Source: Maribacter sp. MMG018 (GTDB lineage: Bacteria > Bacteroidota > Bacteroidia > Flavobacteriales > Flavobacteriaceae). From it: 64,000 nt of DNA. The notes under the pieces are model-generated. The model was not told where the DNA came from. It was given only the letters and a program-made list of their open reading frames with translations, and searched no databases. How positions within the stretch are numbered: the stretch's first letter is position 1; each line of letters starts with the position of its first letter. Made by a program: the position numbers and the translations under genes. Shown piece after piece: positions 9,767-20,277 of the stretch. The stretch is taken from the NCBI RefSeq assembly GCF_018100785.1, contig NZ_JAGJEC010000001.1, positions 248,001 to 312,000 on the forward strand, read 5' to 3'.

Positions 9767-12166
9767 TTATTCTGTTCGTAAACTCTTTACCGGATTTGCC
9801 CTCGCTGCTTTTATAGCCTGAAAACTGACCGTAAGAACCGTTACCAACATGGCCCCGGCCATTGCCAAAGCAAAGATCCACCATTTTAAAATGACGCGGT
9901 ACGGATACTCTTGCAACCATCCGTTCATTATATAATAGGCTATGGGAACCGCAATAAAGCATGAGATGATCACCAGTTTCAAAAAATCTTTGGAAAGCAT
10001 GTTCCATACGTTGAATACCGATGCTCCCAAGACTTTTCTAACACCAATTTCCTTTGTACGCTGTTCGGCCACGAAGGAGGTTAAGCCAAAGAGGCCAAGG
10101 CAACTGATCAAAATGGCCAGGGCCGTAAATATGCCCGACAATCTTCCTATTCTTTCTTCGGCCGCAAACTTTTCGCCATACTGATCATCTACAAATTCAT
10201 ATTCGAAGGGAATATCGGGAAAGTGCTCTTTAAAAACATTTTCAACAATTTCTAAATTTTGTGTAGCACTTTGATTCGGGTTTAAGCGTAGATTATAATA
10301 ACTGCCATTGTTATACCTATCGTACACATACACCCCTTGTTTAACCGGTTCGTAGGGCGATTGTGTAATCATGTCCTGTACTACACCGATTATTTTTAAA
10401 GGCGGATTGGGATCTTCCTCATCATCGTCACGTAAAAGCTGCCCTACCGGATTCTCCATTCCTAAATACTTCTTTGCAGTCTCGTTGATCAGTACCGCCA
10501 GCGAATCGGTCGCATAATCCCTTGAAAAATCCCTGCCCTCCACTATTTTAAGGTTCAACGATTTTGCATACTCGGGTGATACTTCGGTCCAAGCCAGATC
10601 CTCTTGAAAACCTTCTGGTTTTCCTTCCCAAACAAAACCACTTCTATTGGACCATATTTGTGTTGTGGGACTACTGGAAGTCGACATTTCTACCACTGCT
10701 CCGGATCCAATGAACTCGGTACGCATTAGATCGTATTTTCCATTAAAGTCTTGGCTAAACGTAGGAATCTGAATAAGCCCCTCCTTATCATACCCCACCG
10801 GGCGGTTTTTGGCAAAATTGATCTGCTGCATTACGATAACCGTACCAATAATGAAAGCTACTGAAACCGTAAATTGTAGCACTACCAAAATTTTTCGTGG
10901 CAACCCTGCATATCTACCCGTTTTAAAAGTTCCTTTTAACACGTCTACCGGCCTAAACGATGACAAGTACAATGCAGGATAACTACCCGCCAAAAGTGAA
11001 GTGAAAATCACGAACGCGAACGACAACAACCAAAAGCTGGTATCGCCCCAAGGAAACCCTATTTCCTTTCTGGCCAAATCGTTAAAGCCGTTCAAAGAAA
11101 ACAACACGATCAGCAAGGCCATAAAAAACGCAAAAACAACGACCAAGAAAGACTCGCTCAAAAATTGATAGATCAGCTGTCCTCTTTGCGAACCTATAGA
11201 TTTTCTGATACCCACTTCCTTGGCTCGTTTTTCTGACCGGGCCGTACTCAAGTTCATAAAGTTGATACAGGCCAATAAGAGCACAAATGCCCCTATAATC
11301 CCAAAAAGCCATACATATTTTATACGCCCGCCTACCTGTTTGCCATTTTCAAAATTGCTTCGCAAATGCCAGTCTTTCATTGGAAACAAGAAAATCTGCG
11401 GATTAAATTCGGCGGAGTCTTCGTTCAGGGTCTTCTTTACATCTTTTATGGTATTCGTAACCTTTTCGAACGAGGTATTGTCCGCCAACTGTACGAACAT
11501 TTGAAAAGAGTTGTTGCCCCAAGAATCTTCGGCATTGCGTATCCATTCATTATTGGCTACGTACATATCCCACGGAATTATATATTCCGTATCGTTAAAA
11601 GAACTATTAAAAGGTATATCCTTATAAATAGCACTTACGTTTAATTTATGTTCGTTGCTTACGATGACGGTTTTGCCTATAGGGTCTTCGTTTCCAAAAA
11701 GTGCTTCGGCAGTAGACTCCGAAAGCATGATGGAATTTACCTCCCTTAAACCGTCTTTTTCCCCTTTTATAACTTCTAGGCCAAAAAGTTCAGGACCTTC
11801 CCTTTGCATGTAGTTTCCTGGTCTGGAAATACTTTTTTCTCCATATTTTAAGTAATGATCATTGGTCCATGAACACATGATCAAATACTTAAAGTTATCG
11901 CCATAACCATCTCTTAAAGCCTTCTCCAAAGGCCTGGGAATAGCCGGCCCCGTTCCCGTTTCACCATTAAAGGTCTGGGATTGAAACACTTGGGCAATTT
12001 TATCCTTGTTCTTGAAATAACTGTTATACGACAGTTCATCCTGGATCCAAAGTCCAATAATCAATGTTACCGCCATACCCAAAGCAAGCCCACCAACATT
12101 TATAAGGGAGTACCCCTTGTTCTTCAAGAGGTTTCGCCAAGCAATTTTTAAATAGTTTTTAAACAT
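9767..12166 (-). CDS. MacB/FtsX-family ABC permease, array member B'
   Basis: Double-module permease of 799 aa, beginning MFKNYLKIAWRNLLKNKGYS and ending NPVKSLRTE. Coupling motifs are KEVGIRK and KEIGVRK. It resembles member B (14652-17000) more than the rest: both have KNKGYSL near the start, DWHLRS followed by F/E-N-G or E-G-G-K before TM2, INFMNL..ARSEKRA in the first FtsX domain and ISCLGLFGL in the last. Adjacent gaps are 28 bp upstream and 19 bp downstream. The periplasmic part carries an acidic run (DDDEEDPNPP) in the second module that its sibling lacks. Confidence 0.87.
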   Translation of the reverse strand: MFKNYLKIAWRNLLKNKGYSLINVGGLALGMAVTLIIGLWIQDELSYNSYFKNKDKIAQVFQSQTFNGETGTGPAIPRPLEKALRDGYGDNFKYLIMCSWTNDHYLKYGEKSISRPGNYMQREGPELFGLEVIKGEKDGLREVNSIMLSESTAEALFGNEDPIGKTVIVSNEHKLNVSAIYKDIPFNSSFNDTEYIIPWDMYVANNEWIRNAEDSWGNNSFQMFVQLADNTSFEKVTNTIKDVKKTLNEDSAEFNPQIFLFPMKDWHLRSNFENGKQVGGRIKYVWLFGIIGAFVLLLACINFMNLSTARSEKRAKEVGIRKSIGSQRGQLIYQFLSESFLVVVFAFFMALLIVLFSLNGFNDLARKEIGFPWGDTSFWLLSFAFVIFTSLLAGSYPALYLSSFRPVDVLKGTFKTGRYAGLPRKILVVLQFTVSVAFIIGTVIVMQQINFAKNRPVGYDKEGLIQIPTFSQDFNGKYDLMRTEFIGSGAVVEMSTSSSPTTQIWSNRSGFVWEGKPEGFQEDLAWTEVSPEYAKSLNLKIVEGRDFSRDYATDSLAVLINETAKKYLGMENPVGQLLRDDDEEDPNPPLKIIGVVQDMITQSPYEPVKQGVYVYDRYNNGSYYNLRLNPNQSATQNLEIVENVFKEHFPDIPFEYEFVDDQYGEKFAAEERIGRLSGIFTALAILISCLGLFGLTSFVAEQRTKEIGVRKVLGASVFNVWNMLSKDFLKLVIISCFIAVPIAYYIMNGWLQEYPYRVILKWWIFALAMAGAMLVTVLTVSFQAIKAARANPVKSLRTE

Positions 12167-12194
12167 AATGTTCGCTTTTGATGATTGATGTATT

Positions 12195-14627
12195 TTATTC
12201 TGACCGCAAACTTTTTACGGGATTCACTGTTGCCGCTTTTATACTTTGATAACTAACCGTTACTATGGCCACGACAATCGCCAACAAGGCCGCGACCACA
12301 AAAATTTCCCAGCCAATATCTATTCGATATGAGAAGTCTTCGAGCCATTTGTTCATGATAAACCAACCTATGGGCAATGAGACCAAAATGGATACTCCTA
12401 CCAATTTTAGAAAATCTACTGTAAGCCGGTATGAAATTTGACTTACAGTAGCTCCCAATACTTTTCTAACGCCGATTTCTTTGGTACGCTTCTCGGCATT
12501 AAAGGCAGCTAATCCAAATAATCCCAAACAAGCAATGAAAATGGAAAGAAGAGTAAAAATGAAAAATATCTGACCCAGCTTCTGCTCAGCCTCGTAGGTT
12601 GTATTAAAGGCATCGTCCATAAAACGATAATCAAATGGTTGACCAAGGGCCATCTCATTCCACTTATTTTCTATCTTGGCAATGGTACTGGCATAATTTC
12701 CACCACTTATTCTTACCGCCATATTTTCTGCGGTATTGTCCAGATACATCCCCAATGCCCCAATATTTTCGCGTAACGATTTAAAATGAAAATTCTTTAC
12801 CACACCAACAATGGTATAATACCTAGGGTTTTCAATTTCTATTTCTTCGGTGATCCTTACGCCCAAAGCTTCCTCTGCCGTTAGGTTTAATATGGGCAAC
12901 GTAGCCTCGTTGATAATCATGGCGGTTGAATCGGAAGCATATTGTTTATTGAAATCTCGCCCGGCAACAATATCCATCTGTAGGGTCTTTAAATAATCTG
13001 TATCTACCGCCCACTCCTGCATTTGTATGGCGTTTTCCTGACCTTTGGCCCCTTCTTGAAAAAAGGAACTGTCGGAACGCCAAGAAGGGGTTGGATAGTA
13101 GTTACTTAAGGTAACGCTCTCCACATTGCCCATTTTAAGAATCTCTTCTTTAAATGCGTTGGATTTAGTACCCAACGGACCAATTTCATTGATCAATAAT
13201 ACTTGATCTTTAGTAAAACCTAAATCTTTGCTCTGTATATAATTAAGTTGTTGAAATACCACCAAAGTACTCACGATGAGAAGTACCGAAATCGAAAATT
13301 GAAAAATTACCAAGGCATTACGTACCCGGCCACTACCTACACTCTCGGCTCCTGCACCCTTTAGGGTTTCTACAGGCATAAATCTTGACATAAAAAAGGC
13401 GGGATAGCTTCCAGAAAACAGTCCTAACACCAATGTTGCTGCCAATAAGGCCAACCAAAACAATGGTTGTGAATACGGAATCGAAATTGATTTTCCGGTA
13501 AAATCGTTAAAAAACGGCAATGCGATCAAAGTCAATACCAGTGCCGCGACCAAAGAAACAAAAGCTATTAATCCGGATTCGGTCAAAAATTGAAAGACCA
13601 AATTCCTTTTGTTAGACCCCAAGGTTTTGCGCACCCCAACTTCTTTGGCTCTTTTAAGGGAGTGGGCGGTAGATAGGTTCATAAAATTAACGCTTGCCAG
13701 AATTATCAAAAACAACCCGATAAAAGAAAGAATATAGATGTTCTGAATACTGCTGGTCGCACTCATTTCATTATTTCTATCGGAATGTAAATGAATATCG
13801 GTCAATGCCATGGTATGGTACCGAATATAATTACCGGAAGCTTCAAAAGTTTCTGCCGTCATCCCCGGAAAATACTTTTGGGCCCATGGCAACATATACC
13901 TTTCCAACATACCTTGTAAGGGTTCCTTAAAATCCTCTGCAGATACTCCCGGAATTAATTTTATGAACGTAAAATAGTTATTGCTACCCCATAGTTCCTC
14001 TCTTGAGGCAACATTACCCGCCATTGCCAAAAAGACACTGTAATCATTAAAATAAGAGTTTTTTGGCATATCATCCACAACCCCTGTTACCGTATAAACA
14101 TCAGAATTGTCCAAGAGTAAATCTTCGCCGACAATATCTATAGAACCAAAATGTTTCTCTGCGGCAGATTTGGTCAACACCAATGAGTTTGTACCCGTTA
14201 ATGCGGTCTTTGGGTTACCTGCCAATAAGTCGATTCCAAAAAATTCGAAAAATGTAGAGTCGGCATAGGTTACATATGTTTCTTTAGCAGCTTTGTCGCC
14301 ACCCACTTTTTTCACGTACATGCCCCCAATAGTTCTAAAACGAACCGTAGATTCTACTTGTGAAAAATCCCTTTTTAATGTTGCCGCCATTGGCGGTGCC
14401 GTTTCTGCCGCTCTTGTTTCTGCCCCCCCAAACTTAATATCCGTATCTATTCTGTAAATACGGTCTGCATCCGCGAACATTTTATCATAACTAAACTCGT
14501 CGTAGATATACAACGATATGATCAATGCCCCAGCCATACCAATAGCAAGTCCGAAAGTATTTAAGAAGGTAAAAAAAGCCTGTTTCTTTAGGCTTCTCCA
14601 GGCTATTTTCAAATAATTTTTAAACAT
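12195..14627 (-). CDS. MacB/FtsX-family ABC permease, array member C
   Basis: Double-module permease of 810 aa located at the centre of the array, between the B and B' pair. Coupling motifs are KEVGVRK in both modules; the end is NPVKSLRSE. The first FtsX domain carries SVNFMNLSTAHSLKRAKEVG, where other members have a C(I/V)N core and ARS. I see no closer sibling among the seven. It is separated by 24 bp from B and 28 bp from B'. The substrate is unknown. Confidence 0.87.
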   Translation of the reverse strand: MFKNYLKIAWRSLKKQAFFTFLNTFGLAIGMAGALIISLYIYDEFSYDKMFADADRIYRIDTDIKFGGAETRAAETAPPMAATLKRDFSQVESTVRFRTIGGMYVKKVGGDKAAKETYVTYADSTFFEFFGIDLLAGNPKTALTGTNSLVLTKSAAEKHFGSIDIVGEDLLLDNSDVYTVTGVVDDMPKNSYFNDYSVFLAMAGNVASREELWGSNNYFTFIKLIPGVSAEDFKEPLQGMLERYMLPWAQKYFPGMTAETFEASGNYIRYHTMALTDIHLHSDRNNEMSATSSIQNIYILSFIGLFLIILASVNFMNLSTAHSLKRAKEVGVRKTLGSNKRNLVFQFLTESGLIAFVSLVAALVLTLIALPFFNDFTGKSISIPYSQPLFWLALLAATLVLGLFSGSYPAFFMSRFMPVETLKGAGAESVGSGRVRNALVIFQFSISVLLIVSTLVVFQQLNYIQSKDLGFTKDQVLLINEIGPLGTKSNAFKEEILKMGNVESVTLSNYYPTPSWRSDSSFFQEGAKGQENAIQMQEWAVDTDYLKTLQMDIVAGRDFNKQYASDSTAMIINEATLPILNLTAEEALGVRITEEIEIENPRYYTIVGVVKNFHFKSLRENIGALGMYLDNTAENMAVRISGGNYASTIAKIENKWNEMALGQPFDYRFMDDAFNTTYEAEQKLGQIFFIFTLLSIFIACLGLFGLAAFNAEKRTKEIGVRKVLGATVSQISYRLTVDFLKLVGVSILVSLPIGWFIMNKWLEDFSYRIDIGWEIFVVAALLAIVVAIVTVSYQSIKAATVNPVKSLRSE

Positions 14628-14651
14628 GATCCTCGTTTTTTGATTAATGTT

Positions 14652-17000
14652 CTATTCTGAGCGCAAACTTTTTACAGGGTTTACCCTAGCTGCATTAAGA
14701 GCTTGGAAACTAATGGTCAACAAAGCTATTATTATGGCAATGGCCCCAGCTATCACAAATGCCCAGGCATTTATGGAAATGCGATAGGCATAGCCCTCCA
14801 ACCAATTTTGCATAAGCAACCATGCAATAGGAATGGCAATGAGAATGGCCAGAAGCACCAATCGCATAAAATCTTTGGACAGTAAGGCTACAATGCCCGT
14901 AATACTAGACCCCAGTACCTTACGTACCCCGATCTCCTTTCTCCGTTGGTCTGCTGTAAATGCCGACAGCCCAAACAACCCCAAACAGGAAATTAGTATG
15001 GCCAACAAGGCGAAAATTTGAGAAAGGCTTCCTATCAGTTTCTCGCTCTTAAACTTGGCATCGTACGCATCGTCCACAAATTCATACTCAAAAGGAAATG
15101 CAGGATTGAACTTTTTCAATGATGCCTCCATAGCGGCCAATGCAGATGCCGTTGCGCTACCCGATTTGGCCTTCACATACATAAAACGGGCTTCGCTTGG
15201 GTCGTTAAAAAATATGACAGGGTCACTAGATCCGTACATATCATCGTATAAATAATCTTTCACCACCCCGATTACGGGATAGTCTTCTTCCACCGTTTTG
15301 CCAATGGCACTGCCACTTCCCATCAATTTGGCAAAAGATTCGCTTACAATAATGTTGGTGCTATCCTTGGCGGGATTTTCACTAAAACCTCTTCCTTCAA
15401 TAATTTCCATTCCTGCGGTATTGAAAAAACCCGATGTAATATTCCTGACCGAAACCAGCACGTTCTCGGTATCTACACCGCCTTGCCATTCCAACCCCGA
15501 TGTATTGTTACCCCCGGAAAGGATGTCCGAATTATTCAACCCGATGCTCTCTATCAATCCCGATGCCTTCATATCCTCTTCGATCGGAACGTAATTTTTG
15601 ATCATATCTCCGGTTACCGGTATTTTGACCAGGTTTTCCTTGTTATAACCCAAATCGCGCCCCTTTACATGCTGTACCTGTTGATAGACGATAATGGTAC
15701 TGATGATAAACACGATGGAAACCACAAATTGCGCGGCTACCAAGCCTTTTCTAATGAACGCGGCACTTCCTTTTGTTCTACGTGCCCCTTTTAGCACCTC
15801 TACCGGTTTAAAAGAGGACAAATAAAAAGCGGGATACCACCCTGCGACAATGCCACAGACCAAGGTGACGCCCACCAAGGTCAACAGATGGACAGGATCG
15901 GACAAACTTAATTCCAGATTTTTATCGATGAGTAAATTGAACTGGGGCACCAATAATTTTAGCAGCAGTACGCTCACAAAGGCCGACAATACTGCGGTTA
16001 TTACGGCTTCTACCATAAATTGGGAAATCAAGCCCTTTCTTCCCGACCCCAATACTTTTCGCACGCCAACTTCATTGGCCCGTTTTTCGCTACGGGCAGT
16101 AGCCAAGTTCATAAAGTTGATACAGGCGATCAACAATATGATGATTGCAATTAGACTAAATAACCGAACGTATGTAATTTGCCCCCCTATATTTTTTCCT
16201 CCTTCAAAACTAGACCGCAAATGCCAATCTTTCATGGGAAACAAAAAGGCAACGGTTTCATCGTCTTCGGTTTTTTCGGGAAGTATTTGCTTCACTCTCT
16301 GATTGACAACATCGAAATTTGCTTCAGGGGAAAGTTCCACGAAAGTATCGGAAAAATTGGCCCCATACTCCTTCATCCAATCCTTACCTTTTGCAAAACG
16401 CTCAAAAGGCGCCACCCAATCAAAACCATAGGTTACGTTGTTCGGCAAATCTTCATATACCCCAGAAATGGTATAACTAGCCTCATTATTTATTTTAACC
16501 ACTTTTCCGATGGCAGAGGAATCTTCACCAAATAATTGTTGGGCGGTTTCTTGTGAAACGACAATGGCATCGACCTCATTGAATACGGTTTCCATATTCC
16601 CTTCCACAAAAGACAAGCTGAACATGCTTAAAAAATCGGGATCCGCAAATCGTCCGTTCCTGTTGACAGCTATATCATCTACCTGAAACAACAAGGTCTC
16701 CCCTTTGGTTCTGGCAGCCCCTACAATACCTGGAACCTCCTCTTTCAGAGCTTCGGCCAAAGGGCCGGGAGTAGCTTGAAAAAATGTTCTCCACTCACCA
16801 TCATACTGCTGATTGGTAGGCACATAGTACACCACATCTTGCTTGGCAAAATTTTTGTCGTAGCCTACCTCATCTTCTACCCATAGCAAGATTATGGCGG
16901 CACACGTAATACCGATGGCCAGACCAAAAATATTCAGCAAGCTATAGCCTTTATTCTTCCAGAGGTTCCGCCAAGCGATTTTTAGATTGTTTTTGAACAT
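14652..17000 (-). CDS. MacB/FtsX-family ABC permease, array member B
   Basis: Double-module permease of 782 aa. I place the start at the ATG at 17000 (MFKNNLKIAWRNL), because every array member begins there. The longer reading frame to 17141 runs into the 3' end of the preceding permease gene and encodes a Cys-rich, unrelated stretch. Coupling motifs are KANEVGVRK-like (first module) and KEIGVRK (second); the end is NPVKSLRSE. Its nearest sibling is member B'. The gap to the preceding gene is 23 bp with the corrected start, in line with the rest of the operon. Confidence 0.88.
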   Translation of the reverse strand: MFKNNLKIAWRNLWKNKGYSLLNIFGLAIGITCAAIILLWVEDEVGYDKNFAKQDVVYYVPTNQQYDGEWRTFFQATPGPLAEALKEEVPGIVGAARTKGETLLFQVDDIAVNRNGRFADPDFLSMFSLSFVEGNMETVFNEVDAIVVSQETAQQLFGEDSSAIGKVVKINNEASYTISGVYEDLPNNVTYGFDWVAPFERFAKGKDWMKEYGANFSDTFVELSPEANFDVVNQRVKQILPEKTEDDETVAFLFPMKDWHLRSSFEGGKNIGGQITYVRLFSLIAIIILLIACINFMNLATARSEKRANEVGVRKVLGSGRKGLISQFMVEAVITAVLSAFVSVLLLKLLVPQFNLLIDKNLELSLSDPVHLLTLVGVTLVCGIVAGWYPAFYLSSFKPVEVLKGARRTKGSAAFIRKGLVAAQFVVSIVFIISTIIVYQQVQHVKGRDLGYNKENLVKIPVTGDMIKNYVPIEEDMKASGLIESIGLNNSDILSGGNNTSGLEWQGGVDTENVLVSVRNITSGFFNTAGMEIIEGRGFSENPAKDSTNIIVSESFAKLMGSGSAIGKTVEEDYPVIGVVKDYLYDDMYGSSDPVIFFNDPSEARFMYVKAKSGSATASALAAMEASLKKFNPAFPFEYEFVDDAYDAKFKSEKLIGSLSQIFALLAILISCLGLFGLSAFTADQRRKEIGVRKVLGSSITGIVALLSKDFMRLVLLAILIAIPIAWLLMQNWLEGYAYRISINAWAFVIAGAIAIIIALLTISFQALNAARVNPVKSLRSE

Positions 17001-17023
17001 GTTCTCGGTTTTTGATTGATGTT

Positions 17024-19405
17024 TTATTCCGTTCTTAAGCTTTTGGTAGGGTTGGTCAACGCTGCCCGTATTGCCTGAAAACTTACGGTTACCAAAGCAA
17101 TCGCGAGAGCTATGGATCCTGCAAGGGCAAATACCCACCATTGTATATCAATTCTATAAGCGAATCCTTGCAGCCAATTTTCCATAAAAAAGTAGGCCAC
17201 CGGAAAACCGATCATCAGTGCGATCAAGACCAGTTTTGCAAAATCTTTGGAAAGCATTTGGCTGATCTTGGCCACCGATGCACCAAGAACTTTTCTAATC
17301 CCGATTTCCTTTCTACGTTGTTCCGCGGTATAAGCGGCAAGTCCAAAAAGCCCCAGTGCTGCGATAAAGACAGCCAAAAGGCAAAACACAACACTTATTT
17401 GTCCTGCCCTTTTCTCTCGGGCATATAATGTTTCCAAGCTTTGATCTAAAAAAGTGTAATTGAAATCAATATTCGGCGCCACTTTATTAAATGCCGTTTT
17501 TAAACTATTTATAGTCTTTGCAAGATTGGCAGAATTGAAACGGACCAGCATAAATGATTTTCCTTCCGTTGGTGCATTGTGAAAAGCGTAGGCCCCTATG
17601 GGTTGGTGCAGCGATTCGTAATTAAAATTATCCACAACCCCTACAACGGTATACGGATTTCCCATGTAGACCTCTTTACCAATAGCCTCCTCAGGGGTAT
17701 ACCCCAAATAATCTATGGCCTTTTTGTTAAGGACAACCTCAACCAATGTATCGTTTTTTGCCTTGTTCTTGGGAAGACCGGAACCTGCCAAAAGTTTCAG
17801 TTTTAGTGCATCAATTATACCTCCATCGGCAACGTTGGTCTGAATGTTCAATCCCTGTTCTTCCAAATTATTTTTTCTTAGGGAACGGCCGCTGACATCC
17901 ATGCTTGGATACCCCTGTGCCATGGATACTGCAGTGACTTCAGTAAAATTTTCAAGTTCTTGTGTTAAGGCGTCCCTATTTTCATTACCTCTTAATCCAC
18001 CTATTGAAATGGCCATTACATTGTCCGCAGCAAAACCTAAGTCTTTGTTCTGTACGTAATCCGTTTGTTGGTAAATTACCATTACCCCGACGATCAAAGC
18101 GGTAGACGCTGCAAACTGCATCACTACCAATCCTTTTCTGATCAAAATATTGCCCATACCTCGCTTAAGTGAAGGGGATAGGATTTCTTTGGGCAAAAAC
18201 CTAGAAAGATACAGCGAGGGGTACAGACCAGAGAACAATGTGGTAATTAACCACACAGCAATGGTGACCGTTAAAAAAGTAGGGGTCCAAAGAAGGTCAA
18301 GGCCGAGATTTTGGTTGGTTAACCTATTAAACCCGGGAAGGAGCAATATGGCGAAAACGATACCCAAAAAAATGGAAATAGCGGCAATAAGGCCTGTTTC
18401 CATATAAAATCTGCCAACCAGAGATCTTGAGGTCGCCCCAAGTGTTTTGCTAATACCCACCTCCTTCGATCGTTTTTGCGAGCGGGCCGTAGTAAGATTC
18501 ATATAGTTGACACATGCGATCAAAAGAATCAAAATGGCCAAATAGGTCATATTGCGCACTTCGTTGATATCCCCAATACGCGAAGTATAGGAATTTCCAT
18601 AGGAAGCGGAATATAAATGCACCTTTTCCAGTGGTTGTAAAGCGAATGAAAACCATCGGTTATCTTCGTCGACATTTGCCTCAAATAGTTGATTTAGTTG
18701 AACTTGGGCATCATCCGTAGATACATTTTCCTTTAACAAACAATAGGTCTCGAAACTCGCATTGGACCACGATCTGCGATCATAAAACCACGACCCGTTG
18801 CTAGATGCCAACATATCGGCATCAAGGGTGCTGTTTTCCGGAAAATCCTTGTACACCCCGGTAACTTCCAACTCATTGTCGCTATCTATCAAAATGGTCT
18901 TGCCCAAAGGGTTTTCACCATTAAAATAGGTCCGGGCCGCTTTTTCCGATAAGATAACGGTACCCGGTCTGTCCAAAGCCGTTGCCCCATCACCGCGAAC
19001 CAATGCAATATCGAATATGGACACTAATTCCTTGTCGGCCCAATAAAGCATGTCTTCGGTATAATTTTGATTGTTGATCCGTAAAGAGGCGGGTCTACCA
19101 AAATTATGTTTTAACAACCTAGCGGCACTTTCCACATGGGTCATTTCCTCCTTCATGGCCAAACTGGTAATCGGAGGAACCGTGGCCCATGTATCAAAAC
19201 CAAAATCACCATTGGTTTTTATTATCGACCTGTGAATACGATCTTTTTTTGGGAACATCGAATCGAAGCTCCTTTCATGGGAAATAAACAGAAACAACAA
19301 CAATACAATAGTGAGCCCAAAGGAAAGCCCAACAATATTTATAGCAGAAAACAATCTGTTGAATCTAAGGTTCCGCCAAGCGATTTTGATATAGTTTCTG
19401 AACAT
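17024..19405 (-). CDS. MacB/FtsX-family ABC permease, array member A (first of seven)
   Basis: Double-module permease of 793 aa, first in the row after the promoter-proximal ATPase. TM1 spans about residues 20-42. The first coupling motif is KEVGISK, with Ser in place of the usual Arg; the second is KEIGIRK. It ends NPTKSLRTE. It shares extended sequence with member A' (7372-9747), including DYLGYTPEEAI and PIGAYAF. The upstream gap of 108 bp to the ATPase is the longest inside the operon. It contains a TTATCC/GGATAA inverted repeat that could be a weak attenuator or processing site. Confidence 0.87.
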   Translation of the reverse strand: MFRNYIKIAWRNLRFNRLFSAINIVGLSFGLTIVLLLFLFISHERSFDSMFPKKDRIHRSIIKTNGDFGFDTWATVPPITSLAMKEEMTHVESAARLLKHNFGRPASLRINNQNYTEDMLYWADKELVSIFDIALVRGDGATALDRPGTVILSEKAARTYFNGENPLGKTILIDSDNELEVTGVYKDFPENSTLDADMLASSNGSWFYDRRSWSNASFETYCLLKENVSTDDAQVQLNQLFEANVDEDNRWFSFALQPLEKVHLYSASYGNSYTSRIGDINEVRNMTYLAILILLIACVNYMNLTTARSQKRSKEVGISKTLGATSRSLVGRFYMETGLIAAISIFLGIVFAILLLPGFNRLTNQNLGLDLLWTPTFLTVTIAVWLITTLFSGLYPSLYLSRFLPKEILSPSLKRGMGNILIRKGLVVMQFAASTALIVGVMVIYQQTDYVQNKDLGFAADNVMAISIGGLRGNENRDALTQELENFTEVTAVSMAQGYPSMDVSGRSLRKNNLEEQGLNIQTNVADGGIIDALKLKLLAGSGLPKNKAKNDTLVEVVLNKKAIDYLGYTPEEAIGKEVYMGNPYTVVGVVDNFNYESLHQPIGAYAFHNAPTEGKSFMLVRFNSANLAKTINSLKTAFNKVAPNIDFNYTFLDQSLETLYAREKRAGQISVVFCLLAVFIAALGLFGLAAYTAEQRRKEIGIRKVLGASVAKISQMLSKDFAKLVLIALMIGFPVAYFFMENWLQGFAYRIDIQWWVFALAGSIALAIALVTVSFQAIRAALTNPTKSLRTE

Positions 19406-19513
19406 GTTCCCGGTTTTTGATTGATTTTTTATACTAATTTATCCGTGATTAAGGGATAAGTTTGGTTGGTTTGGTTTTGGTCGGTTATTTGTTGATCGAT
19501 GAATAAACTCCCC

Positions 19514-20209
19514 CTACATCATGGCCCCTATGGCCCTGTTCTGACTTTCGGTAACGATTTGGCCATCGAATAGGTTTACTACTCTATGGGCATAGTGCGA
19601 ATCTCTATCGGAGTGCGTTACCATAACAATGGTAGTGCCTTCTTGGTTCAGTTCCGTTAACAGGTTCATTACCTCGATTCCGTTCTTGGAATCCAGGTTA
19701 CCCGTTGGCTCATCGGCCAATATTAGTTTTGGGTTTGTAACCACTGCCCTTGAAATGGCTACACGTTGCTGTTGCCCACCCGACAATTGCTGTGGAAAAT
19801 GCTTCTCTCTATGGGCGATCTTCATGCGCTCCAACACTTTCATTACCTTTTCTTTTCGCTCTGCTTTACCCATTTTTAAATAGATAAGCGGTAGCTCCAC
19901 ATTTTCATAGACCGTAAGCTCATCGATCAGGTTAAAACTTTGGAAAACAAATCCCAGGTTTCCCTTTCTCAACTGCGTACGTTGACTCTCTTTTAGCCCC
20001 CCGACCTCATGGCCGGCAAAGTTGTAACTGCCTTCGGTGGGATTGTCCAGCATACCAATAATATTCAGTAAGGTAGATTTTCCACAACCGGACGGCCCCA
20101 TGATGGCCACGAATTCGCCCTCCTCTACTGTAAGGTTCACATTGTTCAAGGCCAAGGTCTCCACCTCTTCCGTTCGAAAGCTCTTTTTTAAATTTTGGAT
20201 CGTTATCAT
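19514..20209 (-). CDS. ABC transporter ATPase (LolD/MacB type), promoter-proximal
   Basis: Cytoplasmic ATPase of 231 aa for the MacB-like permeases that follow. From the start used here: Walker A GPSGCGKST (38-46), signature LSGGQQQRV, Walker B LILADEP and a canonical D-loop NLDS, followed by the H-loop TH motif. The start is set at the ATG at 20209 (MITIQNLKKSF), where family alignment begins; an upstream in-frame ATG at 20248 would add a Lys-rich leader of 13 residues. It lies 68 bp after the adaptor gene. Unlike the distal ATPase, all catalytic motifs are of standard form. Confidence 0.9.
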   Translation of the reverse strand: MITIQNLKKSFRTEEVETLALNNVNLTVEEGEFVAIMGPSGCGKSTLLNIIGMLDNPTEGSYNFAGHEVGGLKESQRTQLRKGNLGFVFQSFNLIDELTVYENVELPLIYLKMGKAERKEKVMKVLERMKIAHREKHFPQQLSGGQQQRVAISRAVVTNPKLILADEPTGNLDSKNGIEVMNLLTELNQEGTTIVMVTHSDRDSHYAHRVVNLFDGQIVTESQNRAIGAMM

Positions 20210-20277
20210 CTTGTTCTTTTTGATTTTAATGGGTTGATATAAAGACACCTAAACATGCTAGATGTGACACTTTTCTC

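Noticed and set aside
17001-17141. Longer N terminus for permease B (47 extra residues)
   Set aside because: It overlaps the preceding permease gene, is unlike any sibling, and the conserved MFKNNLKIAWRNL start lies at 17000.
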